Source: Microbulbifer sp. MKSA007
Lineage (GTDB): Bacteria; Pseudomonadota; Gammaproteobacteria; Pseudomonadales; Cellvibrionaceae
Direction of reading: 5' to 3'
Assembly: GCA_032615215.1 (NCBI GenBank)
Contig: CP128433.1
Location: 1,137,501 to 1,201,500 of the forward strand
Length of the DNA stretch: 64,000 nt
The notes under the pieces were generated by a model. The model searched no databases and was not told where the DNA came from. It saw only the letters and a list, made by a program, of their open reading frames with translations. A program made the translations under genes and the position numbers. Each line of letters begins with the position of its first letter. The stretch's first letter is position 1. Positions 18,992-31,300 of the stretch are shown here, piece after piece.

Positions 18992-21883
18992 TTACTCAGC
19001 GTAGCTCTCAATCGGAGGGCAGGAACAAATCAGGTTACGGTCGCCGTAGACGTTGTCGATACGATTAGCGGCCGGCCACACCTTGTGCTCTTTCAGCCAT
19101 GCTGCTGGGCGCGCAGCAATATCCCGGGAGTAGCTGTGGGTCCACTCATCGTTCATCACGTCCTCAAGGGTGTGAGGTGCATTGTGCAGCGGGTTGTCTT
19201 CAGGGGTGTATTTACCGCTGGTGACATCTTCCACTTCCTGGCGAATTGTTGCCATTGCTTCGATAAAGCGATCCAGTTCACCCTTGGATTCGCTTTCGGT
19301 AGGCTCGATCATCAGGGTGCCGGCTACCGGGAAGGACATAGTGGGGGAGTGGAAGCCAAAGTCCATCAGGCGCTTGGCGATATCCTCTTCAGTGATGCCG
19401 CTGGCTTCCTTGAGTGGGCGCAGGTCAACCAGGCACTCGTGGGCAACAAAGCCATTGGTGCCGGTGTAGAGTAGGGAGTAGTGCTCACCCAGCTTCTTGG
19501 CTACGTAGTTGGCGTTCAGGATTGCCATTTCGGTAGCCTGCTTCATACCCTGCTTACCCATCATACGGATATACATCCAACTGATCGGCAGGATGCTGGC
19601 GGAGCCCCAGGGAGCAGCGGAGATGGTGCCGTTATCCAGATTGGTTTCCGGTACTTCAGTCACCGGGTGGGCCGCCAGGTAGGGCTTCAGGTGTTCGCCA
19701 ACAGCGATCGGGCCCATGCCGGGGCCGCCGCCACCGTGAGGAATACAGAAAGTTTTGTGCAGGTTCAGGTGGGATACGTCACCACCGAACTGGCCCGGAG
19801 CTGCGACGCCAATCAGGGCGTTCATGTTGGCACCATCGATATAAACCTGGCCGCCAGCCTGGTGTACCAGGTCGCAAACTTCGCGGATACCTTCTTCGAA
19901 CACCCCGTGGGTGGACGGGTAAGTGACCATCAGTGCGGCAACGCGGTCGCCGTGCTCTTCGATTTTGGCTTTCAGGTCTTCGATATCCACATTGCCTTTA
20001 TCATCACAGGCAACCACTACCACTTTCATGCTCACCATCATGGCGGAAGCCGGGTTGGTGCCGTGGGCAGAGGCGGGAATCAGGCAGATGTCGCGCTGGG
20101 TTTCGCCCTTCGCTTCGAAGTACTTCTTGATAGCAACCAGGCCTGCGTATTCACCCTGGGAGCCGGCATTGGGCTGCAGGCTCACCGCATCGTAACCGGT
20201 GCAGGCGGATAGCATTTGCTGTAGCTGGCGGAACATTTCCGCGTAGCCTTCTGCTTGATCTACTGGTGCGAAGGGGTGCAGCTTGCCGAACTCGGGCCAG
20301 GTGACCGGGATCATCTCGGCTGTGGCGTTCAGCTTCATGGTGCAGGAGCCCAAGGGAATCATTGAGTGATTCAGGGCGATATCCTTAGCTTCCAGAGACT
20401 TGAGATAGCGCAGCATCTCGGTCTCGGAGTGGTAGGTGTTGAACACCGGGTGGGTCAGGAATTCAGTATCGCGCGCCAGGGAGGCGGGTACACCCAGGGA
20501 GCCCTTGCTGGCAATTTCGCTGTCCAGAGTATGCAGATCGATGCTGTGTTCGGTGCCGATAAAGGCATTGATCAGGTCGGACACATCCTGCAGGGTGGCG
20601 GTCTCACTCAGGCTCACACCCAGGGCGTCTTCACCAATTTTACGCAGGTTGATCTCAGCGGCCAGGGAGCGCTGGTAAATCTCTTCCTGCTTGGCGCCAA
20701 CGGTGATATTCAGGGTATCGAACCAGCTGTCGTGGGCCAGATTAAAGCCTTCCTGCTGCAGGGCGGAAGCGAGAATGTCTGCCAGGCGCTGGATGCGGGC
20801 AGCGATGGTTTTCAGGCCTTCAGGGCCGTGGTAAATCGCATAGAAAGCGCTCATTACCGCTAACAGCACCTGGGAAGTACAGATGTTGGAGTTGGCTTTC
20901 TCGCGGCGAATATGCTGTTCGCGGGTTTGCATGGCCATGCGCAGGGCACGCTTGCCTTTGCTGTCTACGGAAACACCGATAATACGACCCGGTGCGGAGC
21001 GCTTGTAAGCTTCGCGGAAGGCGAAGAAGCCCGCGTGGGGGCCACCGTAACCCATGGGGATGCCGAAGCGCTGGTTACAGCCGACGACTACGTCCGCACC
21101 CATATCACCCGGTGCCCGCAGGGCTACCAGGCTCATCAGGTCGGCGGCCACAGTGACCAGGGCGTTGGCTTCGTGGACCTTGGCAATAATATCGCTCAGG
21201 TCGCGTACGCGACCGGTGCTGCCGGGGTACTGCAGCAGTGCGCCGAACAGCTCGGTGGGGATATCTTTTTCCACATCGCCGACAACGATTTCGAAGCCGA
21301 AGTGTTCGGCGCGGGTCTTAACTACGGCGATGGTTTGCGGATGGCAGTCCTGGTCCACAAAGTAGACGTTGGACTTGTTGCGCTTGACCTGGCGCTTACA
21401 CATGGCCATGGCTTCTGCGGCAGCGGTGCCTTCATCCAGCATGGAGGCGTTGGCCAGTTCCATACCGGTGAGGTCCATAATCATCTGCTGGAAGTTCAGC
21501 AGGCCTTCCAGTCGGCCCTGGGCAATTTCTGGCTGGTAAGGGGTATAGGCGGTGTACCAACCCGGATTCTCCAGCACGTTGCGCAGGATCACATTGGGGG
21601 TAATGGTGTCGTGGTAACCCATACCAATAAAGGTGCGGTAGATCTTGTTGCGCGCCGCGATATCTTTCAGCTCTGCGAGGGCCTCAACTTCATTGATCGC
21701 ATCGGCCAGATCCAGCTCATCGGTCTTGCGAATGGCTTCGGGCACGGTTTTCTCGATCAGCTCTTCGAGGCTGGCAACTCCGAGGGTTTCCAGCATGGCC
21801 TCTACCTGTTTGGCATCGGGGCCGATATGGCGATGGATAAAGGCGTCGTGTTGTTCCAACTGCTGCAGCGATGGTTGGGTCAT
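18992..21883 (-). CDS. gcvP: Glycine dehydrogenase (decarboxylating), P-protein GcvP
   Basis: PLP-dependent P-protein of the glycine cleavage system; it decarboxylates glycine and passes the aminomethyl group to lipoyl GcvH. The 963-residue product contains both halves of the fused P-protein. The N-terminal half begins FIHRHIGPD; the C-terminal half has the PLP lysine in LNLHKTFCIPHGGGGPG. The start is ATG 21883 (MTQPSLQQLEQHDAFIHRHI) with aggaacg upstream; the in-frame extension to 21943 is not conserved. gcvT and gcvH are not in this window, so it is a detached gcv gene. I found no glycine riboswitch in the leader. Confidence 0.95.
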   Translation of the reverse strand: MTQPSLQQLEQHDAFIHRHIGPDAKQVEAMLETLGVASLEELIEKTVPEAIRKTDELDLADAINEVEALAELKDIAARNKIYRTFIGMGYHDTITPNVILRNVLENPGWYTAYTPYQPEIAQGRLEGLLNFQQMIMDLTGMELANASMLDEGTAAAEAMAMCKRQVKRNKSNVYFVDQDCHPQTIAVVKTRAEHFGFEIVVGDVEKDIPTELFGALLQYPGSTGRVRDLSDIIAKVHEANALVTVAADLMSLVALRAPGDMGADVVVGCNQRFGIPMGYGGPHAGFFAFREAYKRSAPGRIIGVSVDSKGKRALRMAMQTREQHIRREKANSNICTSQVLLAVMSAFYAIYHGPEGLKTIAARIQRLADILASALQQEGFNLAHDSWFDTLNITVGAKQEEIYQRSLAAEINLRKIGEDALGVSLSETATLQDVSDLINAFIGTEHSIDLHTLDSEIASKGSLGVPASLARDTEFLTHPVFNTYHSETEMLRYLKSLEAKDIALNHSMIPLGSCTMKLNATAEMIPVTWPEFGKLHPFAPVDQAEGYAEMFRQLQQMLSACTGYDAVSLQPNAGSQGEYAGLVAIKKYFEAKGETQRDICLIPASAHGTNPASAMMVSMKVVVVACDDKGNVDIEDLKAKIEEHGDRVAALMVTYPSTHGVFEEGIREVCDLVHQAGGQVYIDGANMNALIGVAAPGQFGGDVSHLNLHKTFCIPHGGGGPGMGPIAVGEHLKPYLAAHPVTEVPETNLDNGTISAAPWGSASILPISWMYIRMMGKQGMKQATEMAILNANYVAKKLGEHYSLLYTGTNGFVAHECLVDLRPLKEASGITEEDIAKRLMDFGFHSPTMSFPVAGTLMIEPTESESKGELDRFIEAMATIRQEVEDVTSGKYTPEDNPLHNAPHTLEDVMNDEWTHSYSRDIAARPAAWLKEHKVWPAANRIDNVYGDRNLICSCPPIESYAE

Positions 21884-22559
21884 AAACTTCGTTCCTGTAG
21901 TCGCAGGGAGTCGTCGCGGTGCGCTCGCGGTTAAAAATAGCACCTGGCCTCAGTACCGCTTTTCCTGTGGAAAGCCTCGGGCCTCCGCGTTGCGGATAGG
22001 CGAGGGTAACGCTTGGGAAAATCGGTTTGCAGGCAGCCCCGGGTCGTAATACGGAACCAGAGGGGGCGCCGGGCCATAGCGGCAGGCGCGCATCTTAGCA
22101 ACCGGGGCGAGTAGGGGCAATCTGCAGGATTTGAGCGAGGAAACTGCTAAATTTGGGGCCAAAAAGTAGGTTAAATCCTGTGAATTTGGGGTTGGTGAGA
22201 TTTTGTTCTACGCATGGCTGAGCAGATTTGAAGGTTGGCCATTTCCCCTACAGGCCGCTAACTGTTAAAGGAATGTTGTTCATCCTCCCTACGATTTCAC
22301 AAAAGCTCACCATCTTAGCTGCCTCTCCAATTAACTAACACCTTATTGAGAGCGACGTATCTGCCATCAAGAGTTGCGATCATGGACATAGCTTATGGAA
22401 TGAGGTCTGCATTAGCTGTCGCTTGACCCGGATATTGAATCTTTCGATCCACCTAATGAGCTGTTGTCTGGAGTGGGATAGCGGAGTGATTAGGATAGAA
22501 AGAAGTTTCGACGAAATAATTATTCTTGAGGGTATCAATTGCTTCCCTGCAAGTAGGCT
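21884..22559. other. 676-bp gap between gcvP and the MFS gene
   Basis: It should hold the gcvP promoter on the minus strand. I see no RNA gene, no riboswitch core and no convincing short gene. GC content drops visibly from about 22140 towards the NRPS cluster, marking a likely boundary of the accessory region. Confidence 0.5.
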
Positions 22560-22578
22560 ATCCCCCCGAAGGGGGGAT
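22560..22578 (-). terminator. GC hairpin after the MFS gene
   Basis: Eight-base arms (atcccccc with ggggggat) around a three-base loop, 11 bp beyond the MFS stop. No T tract follows. It probably marks the end of the NRPS-MFS transcript. Confidence 0.5.
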
Positions 22579-22589
22579 GGGATTGGAGA

Positions 22590-23850
22590 CTAAGCTTGCT
22601 CTATTATTTGCTTGTCTTTATCTATGATCGTGGGGTTGAATTCTGAACTCAAAAATATACAACTACCACAAAGCCCCATGGCTGCTAACAATAACCAAGT
22701 ATTGTTCAGTCCTATTTCAGCTGCGCCAAAACCACAAACTAGTGAACCGATGACACCACCAAAGCGAGTCGTTAATGAAAAAATGGAGTCAACAGTTGAC
22801 CTGACCTCGTCCTTGACTGCTTGATGTTGTAACTGAGCGGAGGCAGAAAGACCCAGGCCGATGCTAAAATTAAACAATAAGAATAAACTAACAAACAGTA
22901 ATAGATCTCCAGATAAAGCCAGTAACATCACCAGAGATAATTTTATCAGGCTGGCTACCAAAAGTACTTTTCCCAATTGCTGGTTAAAAAATTGAGCCAT
23001 CCAGGTAGTGATTTTTGCTGACAAACTGCCTAGTAGCATAATTAATGCCATTAATAGCCCATACAGCCAACCTACGGGCATATCGTCCGATAAGGCCTCT
23101 AAGCGTACTGGCCAATATTTTTCGATAGCACTAGCTATAGGAGTCAATAAAATAACAGTCAACAATAAGCGCCATAGTGATGGTGAATAGCAGGCTTTAA
23201 CACCTAAACTGAGTTGGCTTGGGATTTGGGCGATATTTGAAATTCGAAAACGATCAAATACACGATTTTCTCTGATTTTTATCTCGGTAAAGGCAAATAA
23301 GAGTAAGCTGCTAAATAGGGATAAAGCTAAAAGTCCCCGATATAAGTCCAGGTCATAATGCCCGAAATACTCCCCGCCTCCCACTACCAGGGCACAGCTC
23401 ATTGCACCAAGCGCCCCAATGAGTCCGGCACGAGTCGCGATACGTGCAAAACCCTCTTGCAGGCTCATTGTACCTTCGGCTTGGTTAAAACACTCTACAA
23501 ACCAGGCATTTAAAGAGCCAGAAAATAATGCCTGACTAGCTCCCCATAAAAACATTGCTAGTAAAGCTCCATAAAAGCTTTGCCAAACCAATAACACGAG
23601 GTAACAAGCCATAGACATCGTCAGGGAAATTAGATATACCTTTTTCCTCCCGATCTGATCCGCCAAGCTACCGGTGGGTAATTCGAAAAGTATCACTGAC
23701 AACCCCATGACTGCCAGTATTATTCCCAGCTGCGGCATAGACATGCCCATAGCTAAAAAAAGGTGTTAATATCGGTAAAACTAAGTAGGTGGAGAAAAAT
23801 CCCCACCCCATTTGAAATCCGTATAAGCGGATTAATTCTTGTCGTTCCAT
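22590..23850 (-). CDS. MFS transporter of the NRPS cluster (one frameshift)
   Basis: Major facilitator superfamily carrier, probably exporting the NRPS product. The start at ATG 23850 (MERQELIRLYGFQMGWGFF) has a strong ggaagg ribosome site. The first helix reads into PILTPFFSYG, after which the frame runs to a stop at 23668; the rest of the protein (MSMPQLGIILAVMGL) is in another frame. The signature motif A is GSLADQIGRKKVY. Joining them needs one base fewer somewhere in about 23743-23761 (T7 run or gggc), giving about 419 residues and roughly 12 hydrophobic segments. It lies about 200 bp downstream of the last NRPS gene in the same direction. Confidence 0.8.
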
Positions 23851-24047
23851 AAATCCTTCCTGGGAAGCCCCTAAAAAATACCAAATTCCTCAAAAGTTCT
23901 ATCGTAAATATGTAGATGTAAATTTTTTCTTGATAAAATATATTCAAGGAATGTAGGTGTATAAGGAAATAAGTCAGAATCTCCCTCAATTCAACTGTAA
24001 TTTTGAGCTTTAACAAAGCTAAATCTTAGTTTTCAGCGGATCTTCAT

Positions 24048-27000
24048 TTAACTATAAATTACTTCGCTATGAGTTTCAGTCTCTAGATAATTATCGTAGC
24101 TGGAGGACAATTTAAGGTTGATTACGTTGGCCATAGTATTCAGTGTTTCATCTTCTATCATGATTCGCTCATGTTTTGCATCTATGGCAATATAATCGCA
24201 ATTTAACAATAAACTTTCGAAACCATTTTTAGGCGTTGAGAAGCCCTTGTTGAACAATTCTTGAATGTCAATATAGTCATTGATCACAGCAAGGATTTGT
24301 GTTGGGGTTGCCTCATCAGAGACACTACTGCCTTCAAAGAAAACTACTGGTCCGCTATAGGACTGAAGTGATTTGACATATTCGGCATAGAAAAGAAAAG
24401 TATCCACCATTTCAGCTTCAAAACGCCCACAATTAGGTAGCCTAGGATCCTGCTTGATGGTGTCAATCAGATTTTGCTCTATATTGATCACCACGGGGTC
24501 AACTAAAAATAGCATTTCGACACTCTCGCCTAAAGCTTTCAGTCTTTGGGCGATACCAAGGGAAACCATAGCGCCTTCGCAGTAGCCTCCCAGCAAATAG
24601 GGCCCACTTGCCTGCTTCTTACGTATCACAGCAAAATAATAGTCAATCAAATAATTCAGTCTTATTTGCCGCCCACTATACACCTGGATATTTTCCAGCA
24701 AGTGGACCGGCCGGTTGATGTCCAGTTTTTCCACCAGTGGAGTAAAAGTTTCAGGACCTGCCGCTGCTGGAATCAGGAATAAACCGGTTTTGTTACTTAC
24801 TTCGTTAAAGGTCATAAATTTATTAAATTCATTATAACCTGTCAGAAAGTTAACAATTTCGCTCTCGGTGCAGGATGAAAAATCAGGCATGGGTTCTGCT
24901 TTGATACTTTCAGCCAAGCCTCTGATAGTGGGTTGTTCATTGAGTAGTTTAGGTGAAACCCGGATATTGCTACGACTACAATGATGGTAAACTTTAAGTA
25001 AAAGTATTGAGTCCCCTCCCAATTCAAAGAAGCTGTCTAGTACTCCGACAGTATCTATACCCAATACCCTTTGCCAAATCTGGCACAACTCCTGCTCCAG
25101 TTCATTTTCTGGCGCAACATATTCAACCTTGCTAGTAAATTCTGGAAAGGGCAAGGCCACGCGATTTAATTTTCCGTTTATTGTTAGCGGCAATGTATCC
25201 AGGAAGGTAAAGGTGGAAGGCATCATATAATCAGGTAGGAATTCAGAAACAAAAGCTTTTAACTTGCTAGGGTCTGAACTTTTCTTTTCACTGAGGACGA
25301 CATAGGCGGCAAGGTACTTATTCTTTTCGTGGATCCTATCAATTACCGCTACTTGCTGTACTTGAGGATGTTGGGCTAAGGCAGCTTCAATTTCACCCAG
25401 TTCAATACGATAACCTCGAATTTTTACCTGGGCATCATTTCGTCCAAGATACTCAAGTTCACCGTTAGGCAGCCAGCGGACTAAATCTCCAGTTTTATAC
25501 AGCCGGTTTTTGATGTTTCCCTCTGATGCAATAAAAGGGTTCTCAATAAATCTCTCAGCCGTAAGTTCGGGCCTGTTAAGGTACCCTCTAGCCAACCCTG
25601 ATCCGCCTACATATAGCTCCCCCGGAGCACCGATTGGTAAAGGTATTAATTTACTATTGAGTACATATGCCTTCATATCCTTTAATGGCCTACCGATATT
25701 GGAGTAAGCCGTATTATCGTCGGCTGTTAACTCTTTATAGGTCACGTGCACGGTCGTCTCTGTAATACCATACATATTTACCAGTCGAGTTGATTTATTA
25801 CCATAGGTATCCCACCAACTTTTAAGTTGTTCAATATTTAGCTTGTCCCCTCCAAAAATCACCAATCGAAGTGCTTCAAGACATTCTCCAGTGATCCTTA
25901 ATGTATCAACTAGTGCATAAAAGGCAGCTGGTGTTTGGTTTAATACTGTCACTTGCTCTTGCTGACACAAACGGACAAAAGTGGGTAGATCCTTTGTGAT
26001 TTCTGTCGTTGGGATTACAAGTTTTCCACCTGTAGTCAAAGCGCCCCAAAGTTCCCAAACACTAAAATCGAAGGTATAAGCGTGGTAAAGTACCCAGTTA
26101 TCGCTGTCATTGAAGCCGAAATCGGCCTGGGTTACCTGTAATAAGCGGATCACATTTTCATGAGTTTGTAATACCCCTTTAGGTTTGCCTGTAGTGCCAG
26201 AGGTATAAATCACATAAGCCAGATCCTGAGGTTTAACAGCGCTTACAGGCGCTTGTCTGTCGCTAGTAGCTTGATTTTCTAAGGTGTCCACATATACCAA
26301 TTGGGGTATCAGTTCCAGTTCGCCAGAGAAAGCCGTGAAAGTGTGAGCATATTTTTTTCTGGTTATAACCAAGGAGGCCCCAGTATCTTGTAAAATGTAC
26401 AAGCTTCGACTTTTGGGGTAGTCTGGAGAAATAGGTACATAAGTACCGCCGGCCTTGAGAATAGCTAGAATGCTAATTACCATTTCCAGGCTGCGATCAA
26501 GGAAAATGCCAATCAAAGTATCCGGTTCAAGTTGTTTTCCCTGTGCTGATAGATAATCAGCTTGTAGCTTTAGCGCCAGTTGGTTGGCTCTATTGTTTAG
26601 CTGTTGATAACTGAGAGTTTGTTGTTTAAATGATATTGCTGGTTTATCGGCAAAGGTCTTAACTCGTTCTTCAAATAGTTGATGAAGACATAGACTCTGA
26701 GATGAGCTTTGTGTGGTTTTGACCCAGTTATTTAATAAAGTTTGCTTCTCCTGCTTGCAAACCAAATTCATAGAAGCAATAGGCTGATGTACATCGGAAA
26801 CCATCTGGGCCAATATTCTTTGATATAAATCAGCGAATCGCTTGATTGTATGCTCATCAAATAAGCTGATAGCAAAATTAAAGACACCGCTGAGATCAGG
26901 TTGCGAGTCATTAATATATAAACTCAAATCAAATTTTGCTGGAGAATACTCTTGATGGTGTTGAATGTCTTCTAGTAATTCTTCGCCAATAAAATCTAGC

Positions 27001-28324
27001 TGGTTTAGGTCGTTTAAGGATAGCTGGGTAAAAGAGGGATTTTTACTTTTTTCTACATTCGTCTGGACGCTTTCCAGACTAAACAGGACTTGAACTAAAG
27101 GGTGGCGGGAGGGGTCTCGTTCCACTTTAAGCAGTTTAACCAAGTGCTCAAAGGGGAGTTCCTGGTGAATTTTAGCTCCAAGAACCAATTGGTGAACTTT
27201 ATCTATCCATTGTGCAATTGAAAAGCTTTCGTCTATTTCCCCCTCAATGCTAACAAATTAACAAAAAAGCCTATAACATTTTGGGTTTGTACATGGTGAC
27301 GATTTTCTGACGGCGTACCGATAACCATGTCTTTCTGGCCGCTTAACGTCGAGAGCAACAAATAAAAACCGCTGAGCATTAAACAATACAGAGTTGTCTT
27401 CTGATCACGGGCCAATAATCTTAATTGTTGTGAAAGATGTGTATCTAATGAAAAATTGAATACCTGACCACGATAATCTTGCTGGGGCGGACGTGGTCTA
27501 TCGGTGAACAAGTGTAACGAGCTGTATCCACCCAATTGCCCTAGCCAGTAATTTTCAAGGTTTCGTAGTTCTTTTCCCTGTAAAAATGTCTTTTGCCATA
27601 CGGCATAATCACTATAGCAAATGTCTATCTGAGCAAGGTCGGGTGACTGCCCAAGACAATAGGATGAATAGGCTTGAGATAATTCGGTGAAGAAAATTTG
27701 TGCTGACCAGCCGTCAAATGCAATATGATGCCAAACAAAAAGAACAAACACTCCTTGGGGAGAATCAAATCGAATAACCCTTAACGGTATTTTTTCGCTT
27801 AAATCAAAGTTCTGCTCTATGGCTTCTTGTATCCCATTTAACAGATCAGTATTGTTATTTTTTGATAGACAACGAATAGTTAAAGGGCTATCAAGGACTT
27901 GCTGGTACGTATCACCATTTTCATGAAGGCGATAAACGGTGTTTAGTATTGGATGGCGCCTAACCATATACTGAATAGCATCTACTAAAGCGGGATAGTT
28001 AATATCATCAGATAGTCGAATCAGATGTGGGATATGATAGGCATTACTTCCTTGCTGCCACTGATGAATAAATAATAACCTCTCCTGGGCAAAACTAAGT
28101 TCAGATTTCTCTTCGGGTACAGAAAATATTATCCTATTGATGAAGTCACTTTTACTGTAAATGTGATTAAATTTTAACAAGCGGATTAATGATGACTTGT
28201 GTTCTTTGATTGACTCTAATAGATCGCTGTCTGACAAATCTTTTTTACTACTCAGGCGTAGCTGTTCTCCATCCAGCCAGATTGCGACTTGATTGTTTTT
28301 TATTTTGCTGATTAATTGATTCAT
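24048..28324 (-). CDS. NRPS protein 3: docking-C-A(Thr)-T-TE, Cys thioesterase (one frameshift)
   Basis: Terminal NRPS subunit of about 1425 residues. Residues 1-52 form a TubC-type N-terminal docking domain (MNQLISKIKNNQVAIWLDGE). The C domain follows with WHHIAFDGWS. The A domain has YTSGTTGKPKG, and its specificity residues read DFWNIGMVHK, the classic Thr code. The T domain has FFELGGDSI. A type I thioesterase ends the protein with GGYCEG (Cys instead of Ser at 24579-24581), FLVDP and DAKHER. The frame breaks after FFVNLLALRG; one extra G in the run at 27239-27243 restores it (RGEIDESFSIAQWIDKVHQ). The start ATG 28324 is 10 bp after protein 2; a longer in-frame start overlaps protein 2 and is unlikely. 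Confidence 0.88.
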
Positions 28325-28334
28325 TTTATTATCC

Positions 28335-31300
28335 CTATAAGACCATCTCAAATTCTTGAGTTTCATCCTGATTTGATACTGCGTCTTGCTGTAACGAGGT
28401 ACTTAATTTTTCAATTGTTTGATTTGCAAATAACATTGCTAGTGGGATATCTATACCAATTATCTGGCGACTTTTGGCCCCAAGACTGATGGCTTTGATT
28501 GAATCTCCTCCGATACTGAAGTAGTTATCGCGGATACCAACCTGGCCCAATCCCAGGACCTGTTGCCAAACTTCGCACAATTGGCGTTCAAGTTGCGTAC
28601 GTGGAGCCAGATAATCACTCTGGGAAACAAGCTTGGGAGTTGGCAAGGCCTTTTTATCCAGTTTGCCGCTTAAATTAAGTGGTACTTTATCAATCCAGCT
28701 AAAGCTTGCAGGAATCATATACTCGGGCAATACAGACACTAATGTTGCTTTTAATATATCAAGATCTTTGGAGTCCTCGGAATCTGGGACTAAATAGGCT
28801 GCCAAGTATTTTTGACTTTGATATTCGTGATCTGTCACTATCGCTTGCCTTACTCCATCTAGGTCATTTAAAGCCGCTTCGACTTCACCTAACTCAATAC
28901 GGAAACCTCTAATTTTCACTTGCAAGTCATTGCGACCGATATAATCCAGCTCACCGCTGGGTAACCACCTGACCAGATCGCCAGTTTTGTAAAATTTGGT
29001 ATAACCTCTGGCTTTATCTTCCTCACTGGCAAAGGGGTTTTCTATAAAGCGCTCTGCTGTCAGTTGAGGTTGATTCAAGTAACCCCGGGCAAGGCCGGCT
29101 CCACTTATATGCAACTCACCAATAGCCCCTATTCCTAATAACTGACCTGATTTATCGAGGACATAGCTTTTGTTATTGGCGATGGCCCTGCCTATCGGGA
29201 TCTGGTTGTCTTCTGATTGAGGTGGACAATGATATTGATGGCTACTGATAGTCGTTTCTGTAGGTCCGTAGACATTAATGAGCTTATCCCCCAAATCACT
29301 GGCTAGCTTGGTTGAGGTCACTTCGCCACCCGAGATGACTCGCTTCAAGCCATGTTTTTCCCCAAGTTCCAATGCCAGAAGGAGACTAGATGGTGCATCC
29401 AGGTGAGTAATGGACTCTTGCTCAATTAGCCGCTCCAGACGGCTAAAAGACTGGATGTCGGCATCACCGGTAATCACTAGCCGAGAACCACTAAGTAATG
29501 CTATAAATATCTGCTCTATCGATGCATCAAAAGTGTAGTTAGCCAGTAATAATAAATTTTCACCAGAAGAAACTTGATACGTTTCTAGGTTATGTTGCAT
29601 CAAATTTACGCAACTGTGATGCTCAATCATCACACCTTTAGGTGTGCCAGTGGTACCGGATGTATAAATCACATAAGCCAGATCGGATGTTGATGTCAGC
29701 GCAGGTAAATTATCCCCACTTATTGCTTCATTCAAAAGTAACTCTTGGGTTACACACACTATGGATTCTTGATGTTCAATACCGACGATTTTCCGGAGTT
29801 TATCTTCGTTACTCTCTCCCGTTAGGATCATCGGACATTGACTGTCAGCTAAGATATAACTCAGGCGCTGTTCAGGGTAATCAGGCGAAAGGGGCAAATA
29901 AGCTCCACCGGCTTTTAGTACTGCTAAAATAGCAATAACCATATCGATACCGCGCCCAAAATATAATGAAATAACGGTATCTGGAGTTATCGATTGTCCG
30001 TGAGCTGATTGATATTGTTTTGACAGGATGCGGGCCAAACGGTTGGCTCTTTTATTAAGTTGACTATAAGTAATCCGTTGCTGCTCAAAGATCAGTGAAA
30101 TGTGATTTGGCGTTCGCAGGGCTTGCCGTTCAAATAAACCATGTAAGGTTTGTCCCTCAGGGAAGTCAATCCTTGTATCATTCCACTTACCCAGGATTAG
30201 TTGACGTTCAATTTCACTAACTCGTTCAATCTTTTCTAAACATAACTTAGGCGTTGCCAACATACTTGTGAGTAGGTGTTGATACAAGTTGGCAATGCGT
30301 ATGATGGTCTTTTCATCAAATAGGCTGACTGCATAATTAAACGTTGCGGTAATTTCCTCGCAACCATCATTTAAAAATAAACTTAAATCGAAAATTGCCG
30401 GTGAATATAGAGAAGCTTCCCCATCGAGTTCAGAGGGTAAAAACGGGAAATCGTCATTAACACTTTCTTGCTGAACAAAGCTCTGTACACCGAACATGAC
30501 TTGAAAGAGTGGATGGCGGGAGCTATCACGTTCAACATCAAGTGCCTCGAGCAGGCGTTCAAAAGGCAGTTCCTGATGCACTTTAGCCTGAGTAACGGTC
30601 TGATGCACCTGTGCTATCAAATCCTTTACAGTCATTTTAGTATCTAGAACAGTTCTCAATACTAGAGTGTTAACAAAAAAACCAATCAGGTCTTGAGTTT
30701 GGGCATGGTGACGATTATCTGAGGGTGTACCTACCAGGATATCTTCCTGCCCTGACAAGGTTGCGAGGCAAAGATAAAATCCAGTTAGTAATATGGTATA
30801 TAAAGTAGTACCTTCAGATCTTGCAAAAGCGCGTAACTGCGCTGATGTATTTTCGTCTAGGACAAAGTGATAGTGCTTACCCCTTTGATCAGCCTTTGGC
30901 GGCCGTTGATGATCTAGTGGCAGTACCAAGGATTCGTAACCGGACAACGTTTTTTGCCAGTAATTCAGCAGATTTTCTAGAGTCTCACCTTTGAGATATT
31001 CTCGTTGCCAAACAGCATAATCATGATATTGGATTTCCAGCACCGGTAGTGATGCTTGCTGCCTTTCACAAATAGCATGATAGATTTGTGAAAATTCTTT
31101 AATAAAAATGCCAGTAGACCAGCCATCAAAAGCAATATGATGCCAAAGGATCAACAAGTACCGTTGTTCGCCTAACTGGTACATATGTAAGCGGACGGCG
31201 CTCTCATGGCTTAGATCAAAGGGCCGATTATTTTCCCTAATCAGGGCAGTCTTCAATTGGGATTCATCTGTAAGCTGGTGCTTGTTTATTGCTATCTCCC

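Noticed and set aside
20912..21934. 340-residue open frame antisense to gcvP
   Set aside because: It mirrors the codon bias of gcvP and shows no recognisable domain.
21884..22200. Glycine riboswitch upstream of gcvP
   Set aside because: I looked on the minus strand for the conserved core and found no match.
22200..22560. Possible transposase remnant on the minus strand
   Set aside because: A short stretch rich in Arg and Ile looked suggestive but is interrupted by stops and matches no IS family that I can name.
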